From contig JBKEDF010000089.1 of NCBI GenBank assembly GCA_047975325.1, positions 1 through 64,000 on the forward strand: a stretch of 64,000 nucleotides of DNA, in the 5' to 3' direction. Position numbers and translations under genes: made by a program. This DNA is from JBKEDF01 sp047975325 (GTDB lineage: Bacteria; Pseudomonadota; Alphaproteobacteria; Rhodobacterales; Rhodobacteraceae). Numbering within the stretch: the stretch's first letter is position 1; each line of letters starts with the position of its first letter. Shown one piece after another: positions 36,529-45,689 of this stretch. The notes beneath the pieces are model-generated. The model saw only the letters and a program-made list of their open reading frames with translations, was not told the DNA's origin and made no database searches.

Positions 36529-37256
36529 CACCCGAAACGCTTCATGCCCTGATGGAGGCCAGCTGGCCCGCCGCCTTCATCCATCGGGTCGGTCCCTGGA
36601 CAATCCGTGAGGGCCAGGGCGGCGGCAGCCGGGTTTCCGCGGCAACCGCCGCAACCAAATGGCAACCGGAAGATATCGCGCTGGCCGAACATGCGATGGA
36701 AGCGCTTTTTCAACCATCGCTCTTCATGATCCGGGAGGGGGAGAGCGACCTTGATCAGGCGCTGGAAATGCGCGGCTATGGCATCAAGGATCCCGTCATC
36801 GCCTATGCCGCGCCAACCGCCGATCTGGCCGATCCTGTACCCTCCGCCATGGCGGCCTTTCCCCATTGGCCGCCGCTTGCCATAGCCCGCTCCCTTTGGT
36901 CCGATGCCGGGATCGGACCGGCGCGGCAGGCCGTCATGGACCGCACCGGGGGGCCGAAATGCGCCCTCCTTGGCCGTCAGAACGACCGGGCATCCGGCAG
37001 TGCCTTCCTTGCCCTTCATGGCGATGCGGCCATGCTTCATGCGCTGGAAATCATCCCCGGGCAGCGCCGTCGGGGCGCAGCCCGGAATATCCTGCGCTGC
37101 GCTGCAGGCTGGGCCCGCGATCAAGGGGCGGGGCAACTGGCCGTGGTGGTGACCGCATCCAATGCCCCTGCCCGCGCGCTCTATGCGTCCCTCGGCATGG
37201 CGGTTGTGGGGGGATATCATTACCGGATCAGGGAAGATCGGGGACAACAGGCATGA
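36525..37256 (+). CDS. GNAT family N-acetyltransferase
   Basis: A 243-residue protein. The C-terminal half carries the GNAT acetyl-CoA motif LEIIPGQRRRGAARNILRCA followed by VVVTASNAPARALYASLGM. The N-terminal half (LMEASWPAAFIHRVGPWTIREG) looks like a diverged second GNAT domain, so this may be a tandem-GNAT protein. It overlaps both neighbours by four bases (ATGA), which implies translational coupling with the CinA-like gene and the OmpA gene. Its substrate is unknown. Confidence 0.85.
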   Translation: MTPETLHALMEASWPAAFIHRVGPWTIREGQGGGSRVSAATAATKWQPEDIALAEHAMEALFQPSLFMIREGESDLDQALEMRGYGIKDPVIAYAAPTADLADPVPSAMAAFPHWPPLAIARSLWSDAGIGPARQAVMDRTGGPKCALLGRQNDRASGSAFLALHGDAAMLHALEIIPGQRRRGAARNILRCAAGWARDQGAGQLAVVVTASNAPARALYASLGMAVVGGYHYRIREDRGQQA

Positions 37257-38209
37257 CGCGGCATATTCTGACAGGCCTGTTGGCCGTGATGACGAGCCTC
37301 CTTGCAATACCCGCCCTTGCCTTTACCCCCGTTTTTCCGGCACCCGCCAAAGAACGCCTGCGTAACAGCACCGATTTCGGAACCTATCTGCTGCCCCTTG
37401 GCCCCTGGGCGGATGGCCATATCCCGGCAAAGCGGCTGGAGGGGCGGATCGACCGGCAGGCCTGGACCCTGGAGACCACCGAAAACGGCACGCTTGCCAT
37501 ATTGGCAAATCTGCGCGAACAGGCGCGGCAGCAAGGCTATGAGGTCGCATTCGAATGTGCGACGGCCGAATGCGGCGGATTCGATTTTCGTTTCGGAACG
37601 GAAATCCTGCCGGAGCCCGAAATGCATGTTGACCTGGGTGATTTCCGGTTTCTATCCGCACAACGGGCGGATGGGACCGAAATTTCCATTCTGGTCAGCC
37701 GTTCGGAACTGGCCGCCTATGTGCAATTGATAACCCTGTTTCCAACAGCCCCCCCCCTCGTCATACAAGGGCAGGTCGGCCCCGAACCCCCAATTCCCGC
37801 AAGGCCCGAGGCCGAAACCGGGAAAGAATTTACCGATCCGGGCAAGGCCCTGGAAATAAACGGCAACGTGGTTCTGGAGGGGCTGAGTTTTGCCTCTGGC
37901 GAAACGCGGCTTCCGGAGGAAACCTATCCCGAGCTTGTGAAACTGGCCGCCTGGCTTCTGGCCAATCCCGAAAAGACGATCACCCTGGTGGGTCATACCG
38001 ACGCTTCAGGTGGGCTTGACGGCAATGTCGCCCTGTCACGCCAAAGGGCCGCCGAGGTGCGTCGCAGGCTGATCGAGGATCATCAGATCCCTTCCGATCA
38101 GATCGCGGCCGAAGGCGTGGGTTATCTTTCCCCGCGCGCAAGCAATCAGACGGAGGAAGGCCGTACCCGAAATCGCCGGGTTGAGGCCGTGTTGACGTCA
38201 ATCGACTGA
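37253..38209 (+). CDS. OmpA family protein
   Basis: A 318-residue exported protein. The signal peptide MTRHILTGLLAVMTSLLAIPALA is followed by a region of about 180 residues with a cysteine pair (FECATAECGGFDF). The C-terminal OmpA peptidoglycan-binding domain spans about residues 215-315, with LVGHTDASGGLDGNVALSRQRA and EGRTRNRRVEAVL. It is probably periplasmic or outer-membrane associated and bound to peptidoglycan. No transmembrane barrel is obvious. It is the last gene of the coupled trio and is convergent with the LysR gene, ten bases between stops. Confidence 0.87.
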   Translation: MTRHILTGLLAVMTSLLAIPALAFTPVFPAPAKERLRNSTDFGTYLLPLGPWADGHIPAKRLEGRIDRQAWTLETTENGTLAILANLREQARQQGYEVAFECATAECGGFDFRFGTEILPEPEMHVDLGDFRFLSAQRADGTEISILVSRSELAAYVQLITLFPTAPPLVIQGQVGPEPPIPARPEAETGKEFTDPGKALEINGNVVLEGLSFASGETRLPEETYPELVKLAAWLLANPEKTITLVGHTDASGGLDGNVALSRQRAAEVRRRLIEDHQIPSDQIAAEGVGYLSPRASNQTEEGRTRNRRVEAVLTSID

Positions 38210-38219
38210 CGCCCAGGCA

Positions 38220-39176
38220 TTATATGAGGCCACCACCAGCAGCCCGGATTGCTGGCGCGCGCCCACAAGACAACGAATTGTCCGGACCCTTTTCGGCAAA
38301 ATGCTGCACAAGAAAATCGATGAACGCCCTGACCTTGGGCTGTGTGAACCGGCCCGGCGGATAGATGGCATAGATCCCCTGCGGGTCAGGGGGCAGATCA
38401 GGAATTGCCTCCTCCACCAGTCCTTTTCTCAACGCATCGGAATACAGAAACGAAGGAAGATATGCGATACCCAGCCCCGAGATGGCAGCATTGAGAAGCG
38501 ATTGACCATCATTCACCGTCAGCCAGCCCGCACTGCGCACCTGTCGCCTTTCCCCTGAATGGGCAAGGATGCGCCAGACATTTCCATTGGCCTGACTGGA
38601 ATAGTGCAGAAGCTTGTGTTCGTTCAGGTCCTCAATTCGCGTGGGGCGGCCGTAGCACCTGTAATAGGAGGGTGACGCAATCATCCGTCGTACCGTTTCC
38701 GTCACCTTGCGCGCACGGTGACTTGAATCTTCCAGATCCCCGATCCGCACCGCCATGTCGAACCCTTCCGAAATCAGCTCCACATAGCGGTTGGTCAAGA
38801 CCATGTTCACGGTAATATCGGGATATTCATGCAGGAAATCCCCAAGGATGGGGGAAAGCAGATTGACCCCGAAATCCGTGGCCACCGAAATGCGCAACAT
38901 TCCCGACGGGGCCGATTGCATGGAGGTAATCAGCGCATCGGCCTCACCGGCATCGTTGAGCACCCGCCGCGCACGATCATAGTAGACAAGGCCGATTTCC
39001 GTCGGACTGACGCGCCGCGTGGTACGATTCAACAAACGGGCACCAAGCCGCGCCTCCAGTGAAGAAACATGTTTGGAGACAGCCGATTTCGAAATCCCCA
39101 TCTTGCGGGCGGCATCGGTAAAGCCCCCCTGATCCACAACCATGGCAAATGCTTCCATTTCTGTCAGTCGGTCCAT
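38220..39176 (-). CDS. LysR family transcriptional regulator
   Basis: A 318-residue regulator. The winged helix-turn-helix at residues 1-60 starts MDRLTEMEAFAMVVDQGGFT, with ARKMGISKSAVSKHVSSLEA as recognition region and LLNRTTRRVSPTE as wing. The effector-binding domain is about 90-290. AGAGGATCG precedes the ATG at 39176. The gene is divergent from the EF-hand protein across 340 bases. The sequence falls in the large CrgA/DsdC-like LysR group, and the ligand is unknown. Possible targets by position are the EF-hand gene and the fadH-like gene. Confidence 0.9.
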   Translation of the reverse strand: MDRLTEMEAFAMVVDQGGFTDAARKMGISKSAVSKHVSSLEARLGARLLNRTTRRVSPTEIGLVYYDRARRVLNDAGEADALITSMQSAPSGMLRISVATDFGVNLLSPILGDFLHEYPDITVNMVLTNRYVELISEGFDMAVRIGDLEDSSHRARKVTETVRRMIASPSYYRCYGRPTRIEDLNEHKLLHYSSQANGNVWRILAHSGERRQVRSAGWLTVNDGQSLLNAAISGLGIAYLPSFLYSDALRKGLVEEAIPDLPPDPQGIYAIYPPGRFTQPKVRAFIDFLVQHFAEKGPDNSLSCGRAPAIRAAGGGLI

Positions 39177-39516
39177 GTCGATCCTCTGGCGATGAATCCG
39201 GTCATACACCCGGTCTATGACACGAATCGGGCAGGATCACGGCAGGCCCACGACCACCACAAGGAATTCCAAAGGACCAAACAGGCCACTTGCGCCCGCG
39301 AGTCAGCGGAAAGGCGCCATCAAGGGTAATTTCGAAGCGCGGAAAAAGGATCATTTTTGGGAATAGGCGGAATTATTTCCCTGAACAATCCGGCACTGGC
39401 AACTTGGTGCGCATTTTTTTGAAGTTTTCCGACCACATATGGAACATCGTTCTGGCACCCCCTAAATGCTTCTGCAGCGGAAACGAACATCCGCCTTAAC
39501 GAAGGAAGGAAGTAAA
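39177..39516. promoter_or_regulatory. 340-base divergent intergenic region between LysR and EF-hand genes
   Basis: No gene is visible. The region must hold the LysR promoter (left) and the EF-hand gene promoter (right). AT-rich bases at about 39340-39440 include TTATTTCCC and a run of seven T residues at 39414-39420. An imperfect inverted pair, GGAATA (39360-39365) with TATTTCC (39374-39380), could be a LysR site. No confident -35/-10 pair was found. AAGGAAGGAAG just before 39517 is the EF-hand gene's ribosome binding site. Confidence 0.4.
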
Positions 39517-39762
39517 ATGAAACGTATTCTCCCGACTCTGGCTTTCAGCACTGCGCTTCTGGCTGCTCCGGTAATGGCACAGGTTGCCGCCGAAGATATC
39601 GCCGATGCAGATGGCAATGGCCTCTGGTCGATGGAAGAGCTGCAGGTGGCCTATCCGGATCTGACGGAAGAAGCTTTCGCACAGATCGACACCTCTGCCG
39701 ATGGCCAGATCGATCGCGCCGAATATGATGCGGCCGTCGAAGCGGGGGCTTTTGCCCAATAA
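39517..39762 (+). CDS. Small periplasmic EF-hand protein
   Basis: An 81-residue protein. It has a Sec signal peptide, MKRILPTLAFSTALLAAPVMA. The mature part of about 60 residues has two canonical 12-residue EF-hand loops, DADGNGLWSMEE and DTSADGQIDRAE. Calcium-coordinating positions 1, 3, 5, 9 and 12 are filled as in known calcium binders. A strong ribosome binding site (AAGGAAGG) precedes the ATG. It is probably a periplasmic calcium buffer or sensor; the partner is unknown. It is convergent with the fadH-like gene. Confidence 0.88.
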   Translation: MKRILPTLAFSTALLAAPVMAQVAAEDIADADGNGLWSMEELQVAYPDLTEEAFAQIDTSADGQIDRAEYDAAVEAGAFAQ

Positions 39763-39805
39763 CCCCGCCGGGGCGGTTCCTGGCCCTGGGGCCGCCCCGA
39801 ATATG

Positions 39806-41821
39806 TCAAAGTTGCGCGGCAAGCCGCGCAGCTTGGTCGATTGCGTATTTTGCGTCTAACTCAACCACCACATCCGCCCCCCCGATGACGTGATGCGTGA
39901 TCCTAGCGGCTGTCAGTTCATCTGACAGCCGCCGGTTTGATATCTGCCCCGTGCAAAGAATGATGGTGTCAACCTCCAGAAAGTCAGGGCCGGTGGCCGT
40001 GGTGATCTGCAACCCCTCCGGCGTGATGGCCTCATATCCGACACCGCTATGCATCCGCACTTCCTTCTTGCGCAACGTGGCGCGATGTATCCAACCCGTC
40101 GTCCTGCCCAGATGTCGGCCAGGCTTTCCCATCCGGCGTTGCAACAGATGAACCGTCCGGGAAGGTGGCGCCGGAACGGCTCCGCCATCTGCCAGCCCCC
40201 CGGGATGATCCACGGGATCCCCCACCCCCCATTCGCGCGGCCAGAGCACCGGGTCAAGCGCCGCCCGCGGCCCCGCCTCAGCCAGGTAGTCCGCAACATC
40301 AAATCCAATCCCCCCCGCCCCGATAACCGCCACCCGCCGCCCGGCAGGCGCGCCGCCCAGAAGCGCGGAATAAGTCAGTACATTGCCCTGATCCTGCCCG
40401 GGAATACCCGGATCACGCGGCAAAACGCCCGTCGCGATCACCACCTCATCGAAACCCTGCAGCATCTCCGTCGTGGCCCGGCATCCGGAACGCAGATCAA
40501 CCCCATGGCGCGACAACATCGTTCTGAACCATTGCAAGAGCCCGAGAAACTCCTCCTTGCCGGGAATTTCCGCCGCCAGGCAAAGCTGCCCGCCAACCCG
40601 GTCTTCCGCCTCAAACAGCGTCACCTTATGGCCACGTCCCGCTGCATTGATCGCGCAGGTCATCCCCGCAGGCCCGGCCCCGACCACCGCGATGGTTTTG
40701 GGGCGCAAGGCCGGTTCAAAACGAAGTTCCGTTTCGGCACAAGCCCGCGGATTGACAAGGCAGGACGTCAGCTTGCCACTGAAAGTATGATCCAGGCAGG
40801 CCTGATTGCAGGCAATGCAGGGGGCAATTTCATCCGCACGCCCCACCGCCGCCTTGGCCACGAAGTCGGGATCGGCCAGGAACGGCCGCGCCATGGACAC
40901 CATATCCGCCTGCCCGCCGGCAAGGATGGCCTCCGCCAGTTCCGGGGTGTTGATCCGGTTGGAGGCGATAACGGGGATCCCCACTTCGGTCCGCAACCGC
41001 GCGGTGAGCCATGTAAAGGCCCCGCGCGGCACCGAGGTTGCAATGGTCGGAACCCGCGATTCATGCCAGCCGAAACCGCTATTGATCAGGGTGACCCCGG
41101 CGGCCTCAATAGCACGGGCCAGTTGCGCGGTTTCATCCCAACTGGCCCCAGCGGGTACAAGATCGACCAGGCTGATCCGGTAGATCAGGATGAAATCATC
41201 ACCAACAGCGGCCCGTACCTGCCGCATGACCGCCAGCGGCAGGCGCATCCGATTGGCAAGGGAACCGCCCCAACGATCAGTACGGCGGTTGCTTTGGGGC
41301 GTCAGGAACTGATTGAGGAGATAGCCTTCCGAGCCCATCACCTCCACCCCGTCATAGCCCGCCTCACGCGCACGGGCGGCCGCCGTCGCGATATCGGCAA
41401 TCTGCCTTGCAATTCCGTCTTCATCCAGGGCCCGGGGGACAAAACGGGAAATCGGCGATTTCACGGCAGAGGCGGAAACACAATCCTGATGGTCGCCATA
41501 ACGGCCCGCATGCAGGATCTGCATTGCAATTCGCCCGCCATCGGCATGAACGGCATCGGTCACACGCCGGTGGTTGCGGATATCCTGCCTGTCAAAAAGC
41601 CCGGCCGCACCGGGAAAGACCCTGCCTTCGGCATTGGGCGCCATTCCTCCCGTCACGATCAACCCCACCCCCCCACGTGCCCGGGCGGCGTAAAATTCGG
41701 CAACGCGGTCCCAATCACCGGTTTCTTCCAGCCCGGTATGCATGGATCCCATAAGCACCCGGTTCGGCAGAATGGTGAAACCAAGGTCAAGCGGCGCCAG
41801 CAGGTGAGGAAAACAGGGCAT
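39806..41821 (-). CDS. fadH: NADPH-dependent 2,4-dienoyl-CoA reductase-like flavoenzyme
   Basis: A 671-residue protein. The N-terminal old-yellow-enzyme FMN barrel covers about 1-365 (PNRVLMGSMHTGLEE, GYDGVEVMGSEGYLLNQFL). A [4Fe-4S] motif, PCIACNQACLDHTFSGKLTSC, is at about 335-355. The C-terminal FAD/NAD(P) domain has TIAVVGAGPAGMTCAINAAG and RRVAVIGAGGIGFDVADYL. This is the layout of E. coli FadH, which reduces 2,4-dienoyl-CoA in unsaturated fatty acid oxidation. Related three-domain enzymes (trimethylamine dehydrogenase, bile-acid reductases) share it, but the sequence is closest to FadH. The expected C-terminal NADP region appears complete. Confidence 0.9.
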   Translation of the reverse strand: MPCFPHLLAPLDLGFTILPNRVLMGSMHTGLEETGDWDRVAEFYAARARGGVGLIVTGGMAPNAEGRVFPGAAGLFDRQDIRNHRRVTDAVHADGGRIAMQILHAGRYGDHQDCVSASAVKSPISRFVPRALDEDGIARQIADIATAAARAREAGYDGVEVMGSEGYLLNQFLTPQSNRRTDRWGGSLANRMRLPLAVMRQVRAAVGDDFILIYRISLVDLVPAGASWDETAQLARAIEAAGVTLINSGFGWHESRVPTIATSVPRGAFTWLTARLRTEVGIPVIASNRINTPELAEAILAGGQADMVSMARPFLADPDFVAKAAVGRADEIAPCIACNQACLDHTFSGKLTSCLVNPRACAETELRFEPALRPKTIAVVGAGPAGMTCAINAAGRGHKVTLFEAEDRVGGQLCLAAEIPGKEEFLGLLQWFRTMLSRHGVDLRSGCRATTEMLQGFDEVVIATGVLPRDPGIPGQDQGNVLTYSALLGGAPAGRRVAVIGAGGIGFDVADYLAEAGPRAALDPVLWPREWGVGDPVDHPGGLADGGAVPAPPSRTVHLLQRRMGKPGRHLGRTTGWIHRATLRKKEVRMHSGVGYEAITPEGLQITTATGPDFLEVDTIILCTGQISNRRLSDELTAARITHHVIGGADVVVELDAKYAIDQAARLAAQL

Positions 41822-41967
41822 GAATTTTTCCGGAAACTGGAGGAACCATGCCCCCGGAATTTCCCGAAGTCACGCCGGACCCGACGTCAGGCAAGCACCA
41901 CCAATCCAGCGCCAGGCAAGAATTCACGGGTGAAACCGCAAATACCTGCTGAGGCCTGTTTGATTTT

Positions 41968-42014
41968 GCAGGGCTTTCATCCGAAAACCGGTAGCCACTT
42001 TTCGGAAACCCTGC
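41968..42014 (-). terminator. Two-part hairpin immediately downstream of the 128-residue gene
   Basis: GCAGGG (41968-41973) pairs with CCCTGC (42009-42014) and, inside, CCGAAAA (41981-41987) pairs with TTTTCGG (41999-42005). The structure abuts the stop codon at 42015 of a minus-strand gene. No T-run follows on that strand (AAAATC), so it may protect or delimit the transcript rather than be a classic terminator. Confidence 0.45.
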
Positions 42015-42401
42015 TTAGCCCGGGGTTTCCAGACAATGGCGCCGAAACGCCCGCTTCAGCAGATCCAGCTCCGCCCGCAGAAGGTCAATTTCGGCCCGCA
42101 GATCATCCTCCATCGCGACACCCGTGATGATGGTAAACCTGTCAAGGGTTTCATCGGCCATCACGTCTCGGATCAGGAAAGTCTGCACCCCATCCGACAG
42201 CAATTCCATCGGGATCGGAACCCTGACCACCCAATCCCCGGCACCATCAGGGGCTTCGGCAATCTCAACCCCCGGTAATGGCTGTTCCAGATGAAGGACC
42301 TCAATCTGCGGCGGGGCAATGACGCCGGAAAGCACGCCTTCCCAAACACCTGCCATCAGCCGCGTCCTGACCAGTTTCTGCCCAGCCATATCCACCCCCA
42401 T
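42015..42401 (-). CDS. Hypothetical protein coupled to DUF6478 gene
   Basis: A 128-residue soluble protein. VEVAE-type beta segments (IEVLHLEQPLPGVEIAEAPD, VVRVPIPMELLSDGVQTFL) are followed by a C-terminal helix rich in Leu and Arg (RAEIDLLRAELDLLKRAF), probably a coiled coil. The start overlaps the DUF6478 stop (TGATG; a GTG at 42404 is also possible), so the two are translationally coupled. The function is unknown. The acyl-binding or capping look of the beta part is only an impression. Confidence 0.72.
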   Translation of the reverse strand: MGVDMAGQKLVRTRLMAGVWEGVLSGVIAPPQIEVLHLEQPLPGVEIAEAPDGAGDWVVRVPIPMELLSDGVQTFLIRDVMADETLDRFTIITGVAMEDDLRAEIDLLRAELDLLKRAFRRHCLETPG

Positions 42402-43174
42402 CACAGCGCCGCCCGTGGGCGACGGGAAAGATTCAGATCCCGAAGGATAATCTGGTTCATCTCGGGGCCCTCAAAAATCAGATCGACCCAAAGACGTTCC
42501 ACCCGCCTTTCGTTCATCCGGGTATAGGCAAGATCGAATTCGACCATCACCTCCCCGGAATTCAGGGGCAGTTCGCGCGCCACCTGTTCAATATTCGGGC
42601 CATGCTTGATATTGAGCCGCGCGAAGATTTCCAGCGGCTTTTCCAGCTCCACGATCACATCGAGACGCAGGATATGGTTAAGCCGCAACCCGGCAACGGC
42701 CTCATCGGGCAGATCAAGCACAAGCGACAGGAAAGAACCATCAAAACGGAACACATCCATGCGGAGTCCGAAAGGGGCAAGATCGGCTTCACGGGTATTG
42801 CGGATCTGGCGCAGGGTCAGTTCGCTGTGGCGGCAGTCATGAAATAGGGTTGTCCCTTGACAGATCTCCGCCCGGCTTTCGGCAGAGGCAACCCCCGGCA
42901 CCGGGATCGGCCCCTGCCAAAGCATCGGTCGCCAGATCCAATCCGTCCCCATCGGGCGGCGCAGGGCATTGGACCCGATCATCGGAAGGGCCAGGCGATA
43001 TTCGGCATGGTGGATCACCCGGTCAAGATGCCGGCGCAGCGCCCGGGCTTCGCCACGGAAATGCCGCAGGGCCTTGATATCAAGATCGGGGGTGGTTTCC
43101 GCAACCTTCCGCCAATGGCGCAGCGATGCGCGATGTCTCAGACGGTCAATGAAACTGTCCCTGCCCTTGGCCAT
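42401..43174 (-). CDS. DUF6478 family protein
   Basis: A 257-residue protein of a Rhodobacterales family that I recall as DUF6478, of unknown function. The N-terminus is basic and helical (RDSFIDRLRHRASLRHWRKV). The middle contains MGTDWIWRPMLWQGPIPVPG and LFHDCRHSELTLRQIRNTRE. The C-terminal half is beta-rich (RMDVFRFDGSFLSLVLDLPD), ending in basic NLSRRPRAAL. No signal peptide or membrane segment. It is paired with the 42015-42401 gene in the same operon; a polysaccharide-related or receptor-like role cannot be read from the sequence. Confidence 0.78.
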   Translation of the reverse strand: MAKGRDSFIDRLRHRASLRHWRKVAETTPDLDIKALRHFRGEARALRRHLDRVIHHAEYRLALPMIGSNALRRPMGTDWIWRPMLWQGPIPVPGVASAESRAEICQGTTLFHDCRHSELTLRQIRNTREADLAPFGLRMDVFRFDGSFLSLVLDLPDEAVAGLRLNHILRLDVIVELEKPLEIFARLNIKHGPNIEQVARELPLNSGEVMVEFDLAYTRMNERRVERLWVDLIFEGPEMNQIILRDLNLSRRPRAAL

Positions 43175-43238
43175 CGGCTTGTCACTGCTCCTGCGGGATA
43201 TGCATGCCTGTCAGGAATTGACCATCTGCCACCTGCCG

Positions 43239-43856
43239 TCAAGCCCGCTGACCCAATCCGAAAGGCAAGCCGCCACTCGGGACATTGGCGTCGCGCATGG
43301 CAGTCAGGAAAAGCTGGATCAGGCGTTCTGCCTCTGCCCCCGGCAAGGCGGGGCCATCGGAAGGGCTGCGCACGCCCAGGGTAACGATCCGGTCGCGCAA
43401 GACGGTCACCGCACGCCAGTTGTCAGCCCCGCCCGGCTGGCTCTGATCGCTCAGGCGGATCAGCAGCGCCCCGTCGGCATCGCGCAATTCATGCACTGTC
43501 ACGGTTTCGGCATCCCCCGAGCGGCTCAGCGCCTGGCGCCCTTCGGGGCCATTGAAATAAGCCCCCATCGCTTCCGCACTTGGATCGAGGCCCCGCGCGG
43601 AGCCTTCCGTGCCCACCACCACCGTAAGCACGGCATCCGGCGCCGCCGTATCGCCACAGCGGCGAAAAGCGGCAAGATCACGATCCCCGGCGCTTTGCCG
43701 GGTGCTTTCGACCAGACAGAAACCCGAAGGGCCTGCCAGGGCCACGCCCCCGGGAACTGCGGCAGGGACGGTCTGCCCGCCGCCCATTGCCACGCAGGCG
43801 GAAATCAGGAGCGGCGCAAGGAGAGCCGTCTTTTTCTTATTGATCCATGTAGACAT
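43239..43856 (-). CDS. Putative lipoprotein
   Basis: A 205-residue exported protein. MSTWINKKKTALLAPLLISACVAMGG has a basic n-region, a short hydrophobic stretch and a lipobox-like ISAC (cysteine at residue 21). The mature part has another cysteine pair (FCLVES and FRRCGDT) and no recognisable domain. The gene overlaps the end of ilvD by 20 bases in another frame, so it is probably translated from the ilvD transcript. The function is unknown; linkage to ilvD is probably positional. Confidence 0.72.
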   Translation of the reverse strand: MSTWINKKKTALLAPLLISACVAMGGGQTVPAAVPGGVALAGPSGFCLVESTRQSAGDRDLAAFRRCGDTAAPDAVLTVVVGTEGSARGLDPSAEAMGAYFNGPEGRQALSRSGDAETVTVHELRDADGALLIRLSDQSQPGGADNWRAVTVLRDRIVTLGVRSPSDGPALPGAEAERLIQLFLTAMRDANVPSGGLPFGLGQRA

Positions 43857-45573
43857 GTGTCTCAACCTTTGCACCCGGATGGGTCACCGCGCCGTGGCGG
43901 GCCTTGCCGACAAGCTGGGCATATTTCCACAAGGCACCCGACGCGTAGTCAGTCTTGCGCGGTCCTTTCCAGTTGGCCTTGCGGGCAGCAAGTTTCTCAT
44001 CGCTCAGATCGACCGAGATATCACCGGAAACGGCATCAATGGTAATCATGTCGCCATTTTCCAAAAGGGCGATCGGCCCGCCATGCGCAGCCTCGGGCCC
44101 GACATGCCCAACGCAGAACCCGCGTGTTGCCCCGGAAAAGCGGCCATCGGTAATCAGCGCCACCTTCTTGCCCATGCCCTGCCCCGAAAGCGCTGCTGTG
44201 GTGGCCAGCATCTCCCGCATGCCGGGGCCTCCCGCCGGGCCTTCATTGCGGATCACGATGACTTCACCCTCCCTGTAGGCCCGGGCCTTGACGGCCTCGA
44301 AGGCGTCTTCCTCACAATCGAAAACACGCGCGGGCCCGGTAAAGACCTGGTCTTTTTCGGCCATCCCCGCAACTTTCACGATGGCCCCGTCCGGGGCAAG
44401 ATTGCCCTTCAGCCCGACCACACCACCAGTTCTGGAAAGCGGCTTGTCGATGGAATGGATCACCCGGCCATCAGCGGCACCTTTCACGCCTTGCAGGGCC
44501 TCACCCAGTGTCACCCCATTGGCCGTGATGCAATCAAGATGCAGATAGCCCGCCCTTGCCAGTTCCTTCATCACCACCGGCACGCCCCCGACCTCATAAA
44601 GGTCCTTGGCCACATATTGGCCCCCGGGGCGCAGATCGACAAAATAGGGCGTATCCTTGAAAATATCCGCAACATCGAAAAGGTCGAAATCGATCCCCGC
44701 CTCATGGGCAATGGCCGGAAGATGCAGCGCCCCATTGGTGGAACCGCCGGTGCAGGCCACCACCCGTGCGGCGTTTTCAAGGCTCTTGCGGGTCACGATA
44801 TCGCGGGCACGAATGTTCTTTTCGATCAGGGACATCACGGCAACGCCGGAGGCTTCACAAAACTGATCCCGGGATTCATAGGGCGCCGGCGCACCGGATG
44901 AATTCAGAAGCGCCAGGCCAATCGCCTCGGAAACACAGGCCATCGTATTGGCGGTGTATTGCGCCCCACAGGCCCCGGAAGACGGGCAGGCCACGCGTTC
45001 CATGATGTCAAGTTCCGCATCCGAAAGCCCGCCTGCCTGATGCTGGCCAACCGCCTCAAACATGTCCTGCACGGTCAGGTCACGATCCTGATAGCGCCCC
45101 GGCAGGATGGACCCGCCATAGATGAAAACCGACGGCGTGTTGAGCCGCACCATGGCCATCATCATGCCGGGCAGTGATTTGTCGCACCCTGCCAGCCCGA
45201 CAATCGCGTCATAGCAATGGCCCCGCATCGTCAGTTCCACCGTATCGGCAATCGCATCACGGGAGGCGAGCGAGGCACGCATGCCCTCATGGCCCATCGC
45301 AATCCCGTCAGTCACCGTGATGGTGGTGAATTCCCGCGGCGTCCCCCCGCCCTTCTTGACGCCAAGCTTGGCCACCTGGGCCTGACGATTCAGCGCGATA
45401 TTGCAGGGAGCCGCCTCATTCCAGCAGGTGGCAACACCAACCAGTGGCTGGTGGATTTCCTCCTCCCCCAGCCCCATCGCGTAAAGATAGCTGCGATGTG
45501 GCGCCCGGGCCGGACCTTCCGTGACATGGCGGCTGGGAAGTTTCGATTTGTCAAAACGCCGGTTCGTCCCCAT
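43837..45573 (-). CDS. ilvD: Dihydroxy-acid dehydratase
   Basis: A 578-residue Fe-S dehydratase converting 2,3-dihydroxy-3-methyl acids to 2-oxo acids in valine, leucine and isoleucine synthesis. Cluster cysteines lie in VATCWNEAAPC, VGLAGCDKSLPGMM and SSGACGAQYTANTM. GRFSGATRGFCVGHV and MREMLATTAAL are conserved C-terminal motifs. GGAGGAA lies 6 bases before the ATG at 45573; upstream in-frame sequence is not family-like. An Edd-like sugar-acid dehydratase is an alternative in this superfamily, but sequence and length favour IlvD. The downstream lipoprotein gene overlaps its end. Confidence 0.95.
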   Translation of the reverse strand: MGTNRRFDKSKLPSRHVTEGPARAPHRSYLYAMGLGEEEIHQPLVGVATCWNEAAPCNIALNRQAQVAKLGVKKGGGTPREFTTITVTDGIAMGHEGMRASLASRDAIADTVELTMRGHCYDAIVGLAGCDKSLPGMMMAMVRLNTPSVFIYGGSILPGRYQDRDLTVQDMFEAVGQHQAGGLSDAELDIMERVACPSSGACGAQYTANTMACVSEAIGLALLNSSGAPAPYESRDQFCEASGVAVMSLIEKNIRARDIVTRKSLENAARVVACTGGSTNGALHLPAIAHEAGIDFDLFDVADIFKDTPYFVDLRPGGQYVAKDLYEVGGVPVVMKELARAGYLHLDCITANGVTLGEALQGVKGAADGRVIHSIDKPLSRTGGVVGLKGNLAPDGAIVKVAGMAEKDQVFTGPARVFDCEEDAFEAVKARAYREGEVIVIRNEGPAGGPGMREMLATTAALSGQGMGKKVALITDGRFSGATRGFCVGHVGPEAAHGGPIALLENGDMITIDAVSGDISVDLSDEKLAARKANWKGPRKTDYASGALWKYAQLVGKARHGAVTHPGAKVETHVYMDQ

Positions 45574-45689
45574 TGGCTGTTCCTCCAGATTTCGCGCATC
45601 AAAAGGGATAAAGGTGCAAGGGAGGCGGAGCAAGGCGCGATTCCGCACGCAGGATTTTCCTTTGCCGGAAAGGCGGGTAATGTGGCCCG

